DNA of 64,000 nucleotides from NCBI GenBank assembly GCA_018340805.1, contig JACMZG010000008.1, positions 19,521,118 through 19,585,117 of the forward strand, read 5' to 3'. Below are positions 34,172-45,850 of the stretch, piece after piece; positions within the stretch are counted from its first letter, which is position 1, and each line of letters starts with the position of its first letter. The position numbers and the translations under genes are program-made. Under the pieces are notes generated by a model. The model was not told the origin of the DNA. It saw only the letters and a program-made list of their open reading frames with translations, and did no database searches. The stretch comes from Microvelia longipes (lineage: Eukaryota; Arthropoda; Insecta; Hemiptera; Veliidae).

Positions 34172-34803
34172 ATCCTAAGCATAGATAAACAATATTAACA
34201 TAGATGGTTCACTCCCGAGTGTAGTAGGAACACTCAATTGACAAGTTTGTGTTTATGATTTAAGTTGGAGGCCTCATCACTAGAGTCTTGAACAGCGCTA
34301 GTAGTAAAAATATATTTGCTCTATTCTCTACTAGATTGTGCTGTAGTATTTTTTTAAAAACAAACAGTTGCCAATCGTTTAGTAAAATAAAATAAAAGTA
34401 AACAAAGATCTATGGTATGCTGTAGTATTCGCGATGTTTTTTTGTTTAATAAAACTTGGGGGCCTCATCACGCGAAGCAGCACCATCGTTTTCTTAAAAA
34501 AATAACAATAATTCATTTTAGTTTTTTAGACTTAACATTTAAATTTGCTATCTGAGTCACAACATCTCGGGTTGGCGCAAACGGATAAGTAAAGGAAACA
34601 ACATATTACTTGATTACCCTCAACAGCTCGTTGATTGGTTGAATAAAAATAAATAAATAAAATGTCAGAAATAAAAATATGTGACAGTTTCACGCTGTCA
34701 CCACTAGACTGTACTACTTGAGCCTCCTGCATCCCATCAACTATTTTTTTTTAAATCTTTGAGTGAGCCATCTATGTTAATATTGTTTATCTATGATCCT
34801 AAG
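34172..34803. mobile_element. hAT-like non-autonomous DNA transposon with 8-bp target duplication
   Basis: The element proper spans 34180-34795 (616 bp). Its ends are 35-bp terminal inverted repeats beginning CATAGATAAACAATATT (34180-34214 and 34761-34795) with a single mismatch. The 8-bp string ATCCTAAG flanks both sides exactly (34172-34179 and 34796-34803). An 8-bp target duplication is the hallmark of the hAT superfamily, although the first bases CATAG are not the commonest hAT terminus. The interior is AT-rich and non-coding, so transposition would need a transposase from elsewhere. A GGCCTCATCAC string is repeated inside. The insertion interrupts a dispersed repeat. Confidence 0.85.
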
Positions 34804-34949
34804 TGACGGAAACGGTTTTTTTTTTAAAAACATAAATCATGAATATATTTTTGTTTATAAGGCTTGTTAGTTTTAATATTATAGCATACTATAATAATAA
34901 GTATTAATAAAACCTTAATTAGTAAAATCAAATTTGTGAGAAAGCCTCT

Positions 34950-35192
34950 CAGGCCGCGAAGCGGGCCTGTGTGAGAGGCTGTGAAAATTCGCTAGGTACA
35001 TGGCAAAATGCCATGTAACAAGAACAATAATGAAACAACACATCATACAAAACAACAACAATGTGGCCGCGAAGCGGCCACAGGGAGGCCCCCGGGCCGC
35101 GAAGCGGCCCGGTGGGCCGACGCCGTGGAGCGGACGAGGCGCGAAGCGCCGAGGTCGCGTAGCGGCTACGGGCCGAAGGCCCGTATTTTCAT
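34950..35192. repeat. Cluster of GC-rich GCGAAGC mini-hairpins
   Basis: At least six short palindromes lie within 240 bp: GGCCGCGAAGCGGGCC, GGCCGCGAAGCGGCC, GGGCCGCGAAGCGGCCC, GGCGCGAAGCGCC, GTCGCGTAGCGGCTAC and GGGCCGAAGGCCC. Most centre on GCGAAGC, a sequence known to form an unusually stable single-stranded DNA mini-hairpin. An outer pair, AGCCTCTCA and GTGAGAGGCT, encloses the first hairpin. The short frames across it are compositional artefacts. The role is unknown: a structured end of a transposon or a replication/processing signal are possibilities. Confidence 0.75.
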
Positions 35193-35410
35193 ATTTTGAA
35201 AAATCATAACAAAATAAATAACTAATAAAATAATTAGCAGATATCTTTTTCGGATTCCAGGTGCTTGTTACTCTAGCTCCCAAATAAGTCCATATTATAG
35301 CCTGTTTCCTAAAGGCAGTTCTTTTCTGAAACAAAATGAGACCTATCCAGTTGGCCTCTGGCGTATTTCCATTAGTTCGATGGTGAAAATGGTCCGATTC
35401 TGGCGTCACT
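35193..35410. other. Unassigned, moderate GC content
   Basis: Contains GGCGTATTTCCATTAG and TTCGATGGTGAAAATGG strings. An open minus-strand frame runs through it but combines repeat and anonymous sequence. I regard it as non-coding. Confidence 0.3.
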
Positions 35411-35449
35411 TATTTATTACGTAAATATATACTCATGTACCGAATTGGA

Positions 35450-35768
35450 ATTCATTTGAATTTTCCGATTTTATGAGTTTTCAAAAGTTTGCCGTGTCAT
35501 TATTGCGGGTTAATGACGTCATACAAAAAATTATTTTCCTAATAGCACAACCCTTAAGGTTGATTTTTGTAACATGTTTCAACTTTTTAGCATAAATACG
35601 CTAGGAGATACGATGATAACAGTCAGACTCATACAGACAGACAACTTTGTAAAAAACCACTTAGAAGGACTTTAAATCACCTAAAACGGATAATTCAGGT
35701 GACATCCCGACGTCGGATATTTTGCAAACACAATACTTTTACCTATAACCCTACGGTATAAATGAGGA
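35450..35768 (-). repeat. Dispersed repeat of unknown family, copy 2 (minus)
   Basis: On the minus strand the order TACCGTAGGGTTATAGG, TATTGTGTTTGCAAAA, GGATGTCACC, ACAAAGTTGTCTGTCTG and TTGTGCTAT matches 29267-29500. This copy also contains TTAATGACGTCAT near its end, as at 20.3 kb. It is diverged and non-coding. Confidence 0.55.
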
Positions 35769-35769
35769 A

Positions 35770-36769
35770 AAATAAAAATGATGATTATCCTTTCATTTCA
35801 AGATCATCGCATTTGGTACTGTCATAATAGCCATAGGTTAATTTGCGAATAGTAAAACAATAAAATAGTAAAATGAGAACAAATAAATAATAAAAAAAAA
35901 TATCAAATTTTCTTATACCATATTTAACTAAACTTCAATGGAGGAACATAACCCTGCAGTTGACCTCCAAAAAAAATATAATAAAAAAATAATAATAATA
36001 AAACAAAAAAAAAACAAATCTAGTGAAAATTGTAAATAAAACAGCATGCTTGTTAACCAGAAAACTTGAATACAATTTCAAAGCTGTACCTTTGTCACAC
36101 AGGGTCCGGTCTTCTTTCACAAAATTTCTTGATTACCAACTGAATTAATATTCTTGGGCTTTATCGACTAAAAATATTATTGAAATTTAATGATTGGTCA
36201 CATTAAGATAAATTTCAAGTAAATAGTCCAGACTGGATGTGCTGGCTGTCCCCTTAAAACTTAAAACTAAACTATTTATCTGCGAATCCATTTTGTTTTT
36301 ATCATTTAGTTACGAAGAGACAGAGACGAGCGATAAAAACAGATGTGAGGTCAAACAACCCAATCTCATCAACTGTATTCAAATATTACTTCTATAACTT
36401 TGTATATATGTCAACAGATATTTAATTAATAACATCATAATAATATATTAAATACTATTATAGCTTTTCATACACAACTTATTATTATTCTATAAAGTTT
36501 TATATGTACGTTACTTTATGGAAATGTTTGAGTAACATAAATATATAAGTTTGTAAGCAAGATTCTGTCCCAATAGGGTGACAAAATAAAGTCAATTACC
36601 CGATTGAATCTCTTATTATTCAATTCACTTGTGTCTTTGACACTACTTTCGACTTGAGTTGTTTAACACAAATTCATCATTATTGCACTAGTTGCGGAGT
36701 CCTACCAATAAATAACGATCTAATGATGAGTTCAAAAACCTTCGTACAACACATAAAGGTAATAAATAA

Positions 36770-36770
<1 letters not shown>
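35770..36770. other. Anonymous AT-rich DNA
   Basis: No gene. A CTTTCGACTTGAGTTG block followed by TTCATCATTATTGCAC (36645-36690) is a faint, degenerate minus-strand match to the CTGAWGATG-stem-GAAA pattern. Confidence 0.4.
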
Positions 36771-36774
<4 letters not shown>

Positions 36775-36822
<48 letters not shown>

Positions 36823-36831
36823 TATATATAT
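36775..36831. repeat. (AT)n microsatellite
   Basis: AT tract of about 57 bp with one phase shift. Confidence 0.9.
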
Positions 36832-38160
36832 GATAATGAAATTTTAGTCGTATTAAATTAAATCTTTATGAAAAAACAGCTATTAACACGTCTTTTGACC
36901 ATTTGGAGTATAATTGGATGTATAATTCATGGTGACACATTTTAGATGCACCAATTAATTGACTGATTGACTTCCGGTTACATTAATTGATTGACATATA
37001 TTTGTTTATATGAAACGATCACAAAGCTTCCAGGTTATTTACGATATATAAAGCATAGAAGCTGTATGAATACAATTTGGAATAAAAGTATTAAATAAGA
37101 AAATTGAAGAAGTATCAAGCTTAGCCGAGCGTGGTTTTTAGTACGTAAAGGTAAAGTATTTAAACTTGATGCTTTAACTATCTAAATAACAATTTACATA
37201 CCAACTTTTTCTTACTTACTAAGTCTTTGAACTAACATTCGATCACATTCTTAATCAACTTCATTGTTATATATATGTTATTCGTTAAGTTAATAAATAT
37301 TTATTATATTTCTGAACCCCTGCGATCCTGTGTGCAGATTTCACTCAAAATATTTTTTAAAGCAATTATTAATTACTGTTAATTAAAAAAACATTTATAT
37401 AAATAATTATTTAAAATGTCTATAAAGTATAAAAATTATATTACAAAGTGCATCTCTCGTGTTTTAAATTATGTTCTCTAACTTTATATTGTATGTTTGC
37501 CAAAGAAATTCTATTCGTTGTCTTTATTTGTTTGTTACCTTACAATTTATTGCACTATGTTTGACACATTACTAATTGATAAATAGACTTAAATGAATGA
37601 ATAAACGATATCTCATGAATATTATTTATTTTCAAGTAACTTTGAGTTGTAACTCATAATGTTTGACTTTATTTAACTTTTTTTAAGCTTTACTTTAATA
37701 AATTATTATAATTAAATTAATAAGTAAATCGTTTTTATTCTTTTTTATATTATTCAAACTTTTATAACTTTATACCGTAATGTTTTTGAATTATGTTAAT
37801 GCGTTTAGGTTACTCGTACATAAAGTAATATACCAAAAATCGATGAACATATATACCAATAATGTTTTGAGAAACGATCTATTGATGACTGTCAAAGACG
37901 ACATAGATGTAGGAGTATATATTTGAGTAGCACTGTACTGTACTAGTTGAAAGCAAGTTTGTAAGTTATCTCGATAAGCTTTTATACTAATTGACTTCTC
38001 TAGACATGATTTGCTTCCTAATGCCTACCCAATCATCTTTAGAAGTTATCTTTATACTACGCACTCTTAAGTCGTATATGAGAAAACACGAATAATGAAG
38101 AGAGTGTACCCTGAAAACATTATTAATTATAGACTCTCTTAACTCTAAGTGTTAAAGATA
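36832..38160. other. Anonymous AT-rich DNA
   Basis: No gene, RNA or mobile element is recognised over about 1.3 kb of AT-rich sequence. Confidence 0.5.
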
Positions 38161-38233
38161 AAGTGGTCTTTCAAACAAACTCTTCTTTACAATGGACAGA
38201 AAAAAGTAACAACACTCGAATAAAAAAAAAAAA

Positions 38234-38386
<153 letters not shown>

Positions 38387-38390
38387 TATA

Positions 38391-38507
38391 TGAGCTTTCA
38401 GGTTTTTTTTGTCCATTGTCATGAAATCTGAAAAGCCATGTAAACTTTATCAGAGAAAAAGAACATATATTTATTTTACCAGGTTTTGATGTTTTCATAA
38501 CATCATT
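38391..38507 (+). repeat. Direct repeat, copy 1 (pair with 39001-39117)
   Basis: A segment of about 117 bp beginning TGAGCTTTCAGG, with GTCCATTGTCATGAAATCTG and GTTTTCATAACATCAT, recurs at 39001 with only a few differences, an offset of 610 bp. The pair brackets the SINE and two AT tracts. Confidence 0.9.
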
Positions 38508-38510
38508 ATA

Positions 38511-38520
38511 CATATATATT

Positions 38521-38554
<34 letters not shown>

Positions 38555-38582
38555 ATATTATATATATATATATATATATAAA
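38511..38582. repeat. (AT)n microsatellite
   Basis: AT tract immediately upstream of the SINE head at 38588. Confidence 0.9.
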
Positions 38583-38587
38583 TAATC

Positions 38588-38793
38588 TGCCTCCGTAGCC
38601 GCTGTCGAATAGTACTGGATATCGGCAACGGAGATCCGGAGTTCACAGCCCGTGCTCAGTTTTTATGAATAGAATTTGTTGTAAAGAGATGTCGCCAACT
38701 TTAGCTTTACTTTGAGCATAGTACATGTGACCCACCCGAGGTGGTTCCCGCAGGGCGAATACCCTGAAGGGCCGAAAGGCCCTAAAACGGGCA

Positions 38794-38795
<2 letters not shown>
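38588..38795 (+). mobile_element. tRNA-derived SINE, third copy, with (AT)n tail
   Basis: The head CTGCCTCCGTAGCCGCTGTC is a diverged version of the 23.43 kb SINE head. Box B has decayed to GAGTTCACAGCCC (about 38640). The body keeps GAGGTGGTTCCCGCAGGG, and the 3' hairpin here has a GAAA loop (GGGCCGAAAGGCCC) with paired changes compared with the GCAA version. The tail GGGCATTATATG then runs into a TA microsatellite instead of ATT repeats. The compensatory change in the hairpin suggests selection on RNA structure. Confidence 0.75.
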
Positions 38796-38940
<145 letters not shown>

Positions 38941-39000
38941 GTGTGAGAGATTGTGAAAATATCCTTACAGTGAATTTTCTGATGATAATAATTCCCTAAA

Positions 39001-39117
39001 TGAGCTTATCAGGTTTTTTTTGTCCATTGTCATGAAATCTGAGAAGCCATGTAAACTTTATCAGAGAAAAAGAACATATATTTATTTTATCAGGTTTTGA
39101 TGTTTTCATAACATCAT
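39001..39117 (+). repeat. Direct repeat, copy 2
   Basis: Partner of 38391-38507. The copies differ at only a few positions, so the duplication is recent or they have been homogenised. Confidence 0.9.
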
Positions 39118-39660
39118 GTCTTCATGACCTTTCAGTGAGAGGTTTAAGGGATGAGAAATTAATAATATTGTTTATTTATTTTGTTAGAGAAAAATACTGA
39201 TTATATTTACTGTAACAAAAACAGTCTTAAAATAAAATAGTCGACTCATTTATTGTGATTTGAACCAAATCAAAACTCGTAGTACTTCACAGTGGACACA
39301 GACACAATGTGTTACGAAGTAGTGCGTTATGTATCAGGTCACTTAACTGATCCCGCAACACGCCGACTCTGAATTAACCTAGGTTTTTTTGTAACATCCT
39401 TCTATTATTAGTATGACATATTTAATCATCTCTTTTAAAAATTGATTCTAGTAAAAATGTTAGCTTATTAAATCTCTAAATTTACAAACATACATTAAAC
39501 CTCAATCGTCATTGACAATTATTAACTTTATTATTAAATTAGTTATAGCTTTACATACATAATGTGTTTAATACTTAAGTATTGTAAAGATTTAATTTGA
39601 TATTGAAGTCAAAAGTCAGCGAGGCGTATCAAGCCCGAGTACCTCGTTTAGGCCTAGAAG
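39118..39660. other. Anonymous DNA
   Basis: No gene is recognised. Composition is moderately AT-rich. Confidence 0.45.
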
Positions 39661-39667
39661 TAGCGGA

Positions 39668-39908
39668 ATGGCTGCAAGTACATCAGATAGTTACTACAAT
39701 ATTCTAACGGAATCGGCTGAAAGTAATTTCACATTTTATTTACGACTATTTGTGCTTTATTTTTTTACTTTTTGCTTTATATGTGTGAATTATTTTTTTT
39801 TCTTTCGTGAAGATAATAAATCGGTTGTTTGTACGTGTCTATTTACTCATGCTGCAATGCTGGATCAAGAAATAAGCGTATTTACACGTATATTAAAGCA
39901 TACCTTAC

Positions 39909-39909
<1 letters not shown>
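39668..39909 (+). CDS. Doubtful short open frame with hydrophobic segment
   Basis: The ATG at 39668 has purine at -3 and G at +4, a favourable initiation context. It opens a frame starting MAASTSDSYYNILTESAES, followed by a segment of about 30 residues rich in F, Y, L and C that could span a membrane. The frame then runs into the (AT)n tract, so no natural C-terminus exists. I recognise no family. T-rich codons make hydrophobic stretches likely by chance. I consider a real gene unlikely. Confidence 0.12.

Positions 39910-39910
<1 letters not shown>

Positions 39911-40003
<93 letters not shown>
39911..40003. repeat. (AT)n microsatellite
   Basis: Pure AT tract of about 93 bp lying directly beside tRNA-like sequence at 40004-40070. 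Confidence 0.95.
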
Positions 40004-40006
<3 letters not shown>

Positions 40007-40075
40007 AGCGCTACCGCGTATAGGTTGGCGATAATCCTGAGTTCGAATCCCTGCTCGACGCTTGCAATTTAATCG
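40004..40075 (+). repeat. tRNA-derived fragment (box B intact)
   Basis: GAGTTCGAATCCCTGCTC (about 40039-40056) is a perfect RNA polymerase III box B with its flanking T-stem pairing. The upstream TAGCGCTACCGCGTATAGG resembles the A-box and anticodon region of a tRNA, but no cloverleaf closes. It is probably the head of a SINE of a different family, attached to the adjoining (AT)n tract. Confidence 0.55.
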
Positions 40076-40170
40076 TAATTTTATACATTGTCCTCTTAAA
40101 ACTTAAGCAGTTACTCAATTTTGCTAGATTTTCTTAAAGAAAAAGCAGAAATTTATCCCATTGGTAAAAC

Positions 40171-40230
40171 AAAACTATGCTCATTCTTCCAAAATTAGCA
40201 GTCCACACCATATTTGCTCTAACTTAAAGC
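40171..40230 (+). repeat. Short dispersed repeat, copy 2
   Basis: Diverged copy of the segment at 7958-8015 (ACTATGC, AAATTAGCAGTCCACACCAT). The open frame over it begins with TTG and has no recognised domain. Confidence 0.4.
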
Positions 40231-40389
40231 TCATTTTATGCTTACATATCAAAAAATGTAAGGGCTTTGTCTATGAAAATCAAAAACTTGACAACTACTT
40301 GGTATGTTACTGCCCCATGTATAAATCATATACTGTTATATATAGAGAAAATGGCTTGTCACGCATAGAAGTCTTTGTACAGTCTTAGT

Positions 40390-41880
40390 GATGCTCTTCA
40401 ACCTTACATTATTTACACTCTCTTTTAAATTCGCTAAAATTGTGTAGTTTTTGACGATATGCGAGTCATTTGTTTCATTATTGTTTTATTGTCATTTTCC
40501 TTAATTTTGTTTTGAATTTTTATTAGGTGGCTTGAGAAGAAGTAGATCTTTCACTATTATACTCAGTGGTTTAGATATGGGTTTTTACTAATTTTAACTA
40601 ATTTTAAACGTTATAATTTAAAACTAGTCAAATTTAAGATTATTTATTACAATAGTGAAATGGATTGTTGCCAAAAATTAATTGTTTTAGTACAATGGTA
40701 AAATGATTGATAAAAAATCAATACCAAAGCAAGATTAAAAATACTGATTATATCTCTAAGCTTGGAGTAAGAGTTCCACTCGCTCATGTGATTCTGCAAA
40801 ACTGATACAAGCAGGAAAATAAAATGTCTCATAAATTAGATGGCATTAATGGAACATCAGCCAAATTAAAAAAGGAGAAAAGTTAAATTCCTGTATAACA
40901 GATATAAATAATGAGTTGCTTCCATGTAACAGACTTGAAAAAGCTTTTTAAAAACAGTAACTTTATTAGAAGCGGAGAATAATAATTGTTATGATGTCCT
41001 ATCTTTAGTTACTGAAAAAATAGACGATGTGTATAGGAGAGTTGAAACAGTCGAAAAATCAGAAAATTATACAGGGGAAAGGAAGCTAATGTATGTATAA
41101 AAATAGATGCTGTTGGACGAAAAAGAATCGATAAATTTAAAATTATCGATGTTCCGAAACAACAGAGTAATGGAGAGAATTGTAATAAGATTATTAAAAA
41201 ATATCGGCAAATTTTGTGGACTAGAATTGGCTTATGGTAATACTCAAATATATCATCGTAAACAACCTAAAATAATGACAACACCATCGATTAGTTTAGT
41301 TAGAGAGCATATTAGTAAAGCAAAATTGTATAAAGTCTGTGAGTAATCTTCGCCGGGCACCGTTTCATGAAAGTACAAGTCTTGTATACTACAAGTAAAA
41401 AGCTACAAGTTTACTAATAATTGTAAGAAATTTGTTTCACCAATATACAAGTGTAGACTGGTAATTAATAGCAATTTTCATACAATTTTATTAAAAAACA
41501 CTAGTAGGTTAAAGTTTTTCTTAAATCTCTTAGGAAACGAGCATATTTGTGTCAAACTCCAATCAAATATGATTATCTCCCCCACAAATCTTACAAACTA
41601 TTGTACAAAACAACTTGTAACTACAAGTGTTAAAATTAGTGTTTCACGAATATCATTACAATTTATTGTAACCTCAAGTTGTAAACAATGTGTCAAAATT
41701 TTATTAAAACTTAGTTTCATTTATATGAGTAAATTATTTCGAATGCAATTATTCTAAAATGAGAGAAGTAATATTTTAAAAAAAAAAGTTTTAAAATCTC
41801 ATATTGAGCACTAGATTACTAATAAACTAAAAGTTTGCGATAAAACTAAGTTTTAATAAATAAACTAAACTTTTACCATT
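40390..41880. other. Anonymous AT-rich DNA
   Basis: No gene is supported. A stretch at about 40900-41345 has a coding-like look, with a frame at 41107-41346 containing lysine/isoleucine-rich residues and no motif I can place. It may be a very decayed transposon segment. Confidence 0.4.
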
Positions 41881-41882
41881 GA

Positions 41883-42154
41883 ATGATACAAGTAATTGTT
41901 GTACAAGAATATTGGTATTCTAAGAAGTAACTGTTATACAAGAATATTGTTATACTGACAAGTAATTGTTTACAAGAATATTGTTATACTAAGAAGTAAT
42001 TTTTATACAAGAATATTGCTAGACTAAGAAGTAATTGTTATACAAGAATATTGTTAGACTAAGAGTAATTGTTATACAAGAATATTGTTAGACTAAGAAG
42101 TAATTGTTATACAAGAATATTGTTAGACTAAGAAGTAATTGTTATACAAGAAAA
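41883..42154. repeat. 35-bp minisatellite
   Basis: About eight copies of a 35-bp unit with AGAAGTAATTGTTATACAAG and AATATTGTTAGACT. Copies at the right are most uniform, and those at the left carry small gaps and substitutions, suggesting growth from the right side. Confidence 0.95.
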
Positions 42155-42331
42155 TGTTGTTTATTAAATAGAAAAATGGTACAAATCTACAAGTGTATCC
42201 TTGGTAACCCTTGTAAATTGGTCATTACGAGTTGTTTTTTACAATTTTTGAAAAGTTAACTACAAGACTTGTACAGGGTTTCGGTCCGCTTATAAATAAA
42301 ACTTCGATTTAGCGCAACAAATAACAAACTA

Positions 42332-42585
42332 TCGAAGAATCAGCTACCGTCGATACTTGCTGTTGGATATAAATATCCCTGGACCGGTTTCGGCATAACG
42401 CCATCATCCCCTGAAGATCTTCAGAGGGCTCGTCGTGCTCATTGAGACTAGAAGTTAATCACTGATTTAACTTTATTAGTTGAGAGCTCGAGTGTTGCCC
42501 CGCCTGCTGATGATGGCGTTATGCCGAAACCGGTCCAGGGATATTTATATCCAACAGCAAGTATCGACGGTAGCTGATTCTTCGA
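42332..42585. repeat. Foldback with perfect 77-bp arms and hammerhead-like core
   Basis: By eye the arms 42332-42408 and 42509-42585 are identical inverted copies over all 77 bases. The right arm starts within CTGATGA (42507-42513) and continues TGGCGTTATGCC, then GAAAC (GAAA at 42526-42529) and CGGTCCAGGG. The core therefore has a GGC/GCC stem II and one extra T. The 100-bp loop is GC-richer and non-coding and has its own CTGAAGATCTTCAG palindrome. Arm identity points to a recent insertion or conversion. No target duplication was identified. Confidence 0.85.
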
Positions 42586-42649
42586 TTGCTTCTTCAACTT
42601 GCGGTAAATATAACCTTTTTAATTTTAAATAACAAACTATTTGACCCAA

Positions 42650-42887
<238 letters not shown>

Positions 42888-43650
42888 TTACGCCTATGCG
42901 CTATACAGATTTAGAAAATAAGAAAAAATGTATTCATTAAGTTTTTGATTATGTCGTGTTTTTACAAAGATTTCTTTATAGATTTTATTTTTATAAAGAT
43001 TATTTACTTATTATATAAAAACCTCTGTTTTTTCCCTTTTTTTTAATTTTTATAATTCATAAAAACAAGTTATTTACTCCATTTGGCCAACTTAATTGAT
43101 TAATTAAAAATTATTTTCTGAAATTTGTATTTTTAAAGTAATATTTTATAACATTTATATTCCAAAATAAATCCCATTGCTTTCTCTGTATTCAAGAGAG
43201 TGAGATCAAATTTAAAGGTTTTAAACTTAGTGAACATCTGATTAGGATAAAATGTGTCTTAAGACTATCCAAGGGAGCGAAACGTTTGTTTGAAAAATAA
43301 CCACAGTTTCGCCACTAGTGGTTTTTTACGCCTCACTTACAATGGTGTTTGTTGCTCTAATATTTTAAATAATCGCAATAATGATTGTCGTATACATTAT
43401 ACGGTTAAAGTCTTCAGTATGATGACGAACTAAGAATTGTTGGAGACTAGCCAAACATACAGTATCTTAAACCGGGTAGATTTTATTCCTATTTGAAGAA
43501 ATAGGGGAAATATGCAATACTAAATTTCACAGAAAACAGTCTTTGACTCCTTAATGCGATACCGATCCTTCAGCATTCTATGCAAATGCTTGAAGTAAAG
43601 AACTTTCTTTACTTGAAGTAAAGAACCAATTAGAGCAGAGTTCGAAATTT
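42888..43650. other. Anonymous AT-rich DNA
   Basis: No gene is recognised. A short direct/inverted repeat of CTTGAAGTAAAGAAC occurs at about 43590-43627. Confidence 0.45.
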
Positions 43651-43699
43651 TTTAATGACGATTCTTATTGATAATATATATTCCTCCAAATGTATCTCC

Positions 43700-45310
43700 T
43701 TCAAATATATTCCGTGTGTAAACCGTGTATGGTCCCAACAGTCCTTTTCAGGACCTCCCATCTACTCATTCAACCCTACGCCAGTGAACTCGCCGTATTA
43801 TCTCCAGCGTAACGCGGAGCTGCATCAGTTAGCAGGAAGGTAGATATCCACATCTACAATAGTTTAAGAAATCGTCAAGATAGACAACTCCTTAGCTCTA
43901 AACAGTCATTTTCAGGACCACAATCACTACTACCGCCACATAGATCTGCTAGATCCGATCACTTTTGGGAGTATTCAAACACCCAGTGGCACTCAACCAA
44001 CTCCATGATCTCATCGAATAATTTGTCTAATACAGTTTAGATATCAAGTACACCTTATCAATCCTTACGCGCCAAATTCACTTCAAGCTTTTAGAGCTTG
44101 AAGTGAAGTTATAGCGGATTTGGCTATAACAATCACTAAAGCTCTGCGGCTGTCTAAAATTGACGAAGAGCTACAGTAACTTTTGCAGGAAGTGATATTG
44201 AAGAATGGTGGGCATGATGACTATTTCCATTCAAATAAATATAAACGGCAACTTCAGGTAACTGTCAACTATTATAGAGGAGAAGCCTTGAAATTGTGGT
44301 AATCGCAATGCTTACCCGATCCTTTATACTAATAGTAAAAGAACTATTGATAAAAACTATCTATATTAGCAACCACAGCTGCTCCTAACTGTTCTTGTGA
44401 AGAGCACAAGGCAACCAAGACTTCGAAACCAACTGGTATGGCACCTGTAACACCTAAGAAATACTAAGAAAGAGCCCTCGGATTTGGGTCATGTTAAATG
44501 GAAAACCTGACTAACCACAGTGGGATGCACTGGTGCATCCATAGCTAGAATGAAGATTACCCCAAGGTGTCCAGCTCATAAAACTTAAACACCAAAGTAC
44601 CTACTCTCCAGACCCTAGAAATAAAATGAAATTTCGAGGGGTAGTCAACTTACCACTCTTCGTCAACGAAGATCCCACGACGTAACGTATCTAGTTACAC
44701 ATCATACTAAACGGATCATCCTTGGAAGAAAATAGTTTAGAGAGAACAAGGCAGTTCTCGACTTCGAAAGGTCATGCATTTGTAATGGACAACAAGTTCG
44801 ACGGATCATCTGTTAGACTATCAACCCTCTTCAGCTTACAAGATCTTAGAGAACGAACTTATCACAGCAACCTTGGGGGATTCTCCTAAAGTTCAATTAC
44901 AAGAACTAATCTTACAACATTCTGTCTTGTTTTCTTCTATAGCTCCTTTAAGACGGAATAGCAAGCACCGCGTGAGCATCGACTACCGTAAGCTGAATGT
45001 GGTCACTGAAGATACAACCCCGTCTTTTCTGAACATAAACAACACCCTAACGGATTAAATGTTTCACTACTCAAAATCTCCGTTACGATTACAGACAACT
45101 ACCGCTGGCTAAAGGTTCTTGAAAATTATATTGCTTTCGCTATTACCGACAAAGGAATTTTTTGTTCAAGATAATTCCTTTCGGTCTCAAGAATGAGCCA
45201 GAATTTTTCCAGAAAATGATGGCACAAGAAGTTCTATCAGGCTACTTTAGGAAGTTTGTGATATCATATTCAGATGACGTCATAATATACTCTTGAGGAA
45301 TACTTACACT
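43700..45310 (+). pseudogene. Decayed Ty3/gypsy-type LTR retrotransposon pol (and possible gag)
   Basis: The clearest parts are RVSIDYRKLNVVTE (44969-45010), the RT motif normally read as R-IDYR-LN--T, and about 200 bp later AFAITDKGIF, IPFGLKNEPEFFQKMM and the catalytic YSDD (45267-45278), which replaces the usual YLDD or YVDD. Frameshifts and stops separate these blocks. Upstream, phrases such as VNYYRGEALKLW (about 44265) and LNGSSLEENSL could be remains of gag and the protease region, but this is weak. GC content is raised compared with the flanks, as expected for coding-derived DNA. No LTRs are identified. The element cannot encode an active polymerase. Confidence 0.7.
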
Positions 45311-45850
45311 ATCTTAGTGTATTCAAGGGGAAAGGCCTTCCCTTCATAACCTAACATGTTTCACTGGAAATCTGTTTCTTCCTTTAGATCAAAATCATCT
45401 ATCATTGAAATCACTGATTTTCTTTCTTCTAAACAACGCTGGCATTGGGGTTAAACTCTAAAAGTTTTGCGTACGAAATCTATTTAGGTTTAAAACAGCT
45501 ACAAAGTCGATGGCGAAAAGACAGATGTTACCATCTGTGACATCGTCTTAAAAAGGTTATAGCCTTTTCACTCACCACTACCGACGAGAAACATCTTATC
45601 AATACGTTGGAAAGATAGATACGTCCGAGGTATGGCTTTCCTCGTACTTTTCTCAGCGACCAGGGGTCTCAAACCTTAAGCAGGACCCCTAGAAATCTTA
45701 TTTGGTGCTGCTCTCTGTCAATCCGCATCGGGGAAGTAAGCCGAGCTCAAGATAACCATAATAGAATACGCTATCCAGAACCCGTGGTTCAAGAAGCCCA
45801 AAACGTTTTTGTTAAACACGACCAGCTTTAAACCCCGTTCTTATTATAGA
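45311..45850 (+). pseudogene. GC-richer continuation of gypsy remnant, unassigned
   Basis: Composition remains gypsy-like to about 45850, where it drops to AT-rich background. The position fits the RNase H to integrase part of pol, but I could not recognise conserved motifs through the frameshifts. Confidence 0.3.

Noticed and set aside
34915..35409. 164-codon minus-strand protein rich in R, P and A
   Set aside because: The basic, proline-rich part is translation of GC-rich hairpins, and the rest is repeat and anonymous DNA.
40004..40075. Functional tRNA gene
   Set aside because: Only the T-arm and box B are convincing. There is no closing acceptor stem or clear anticodon arm.
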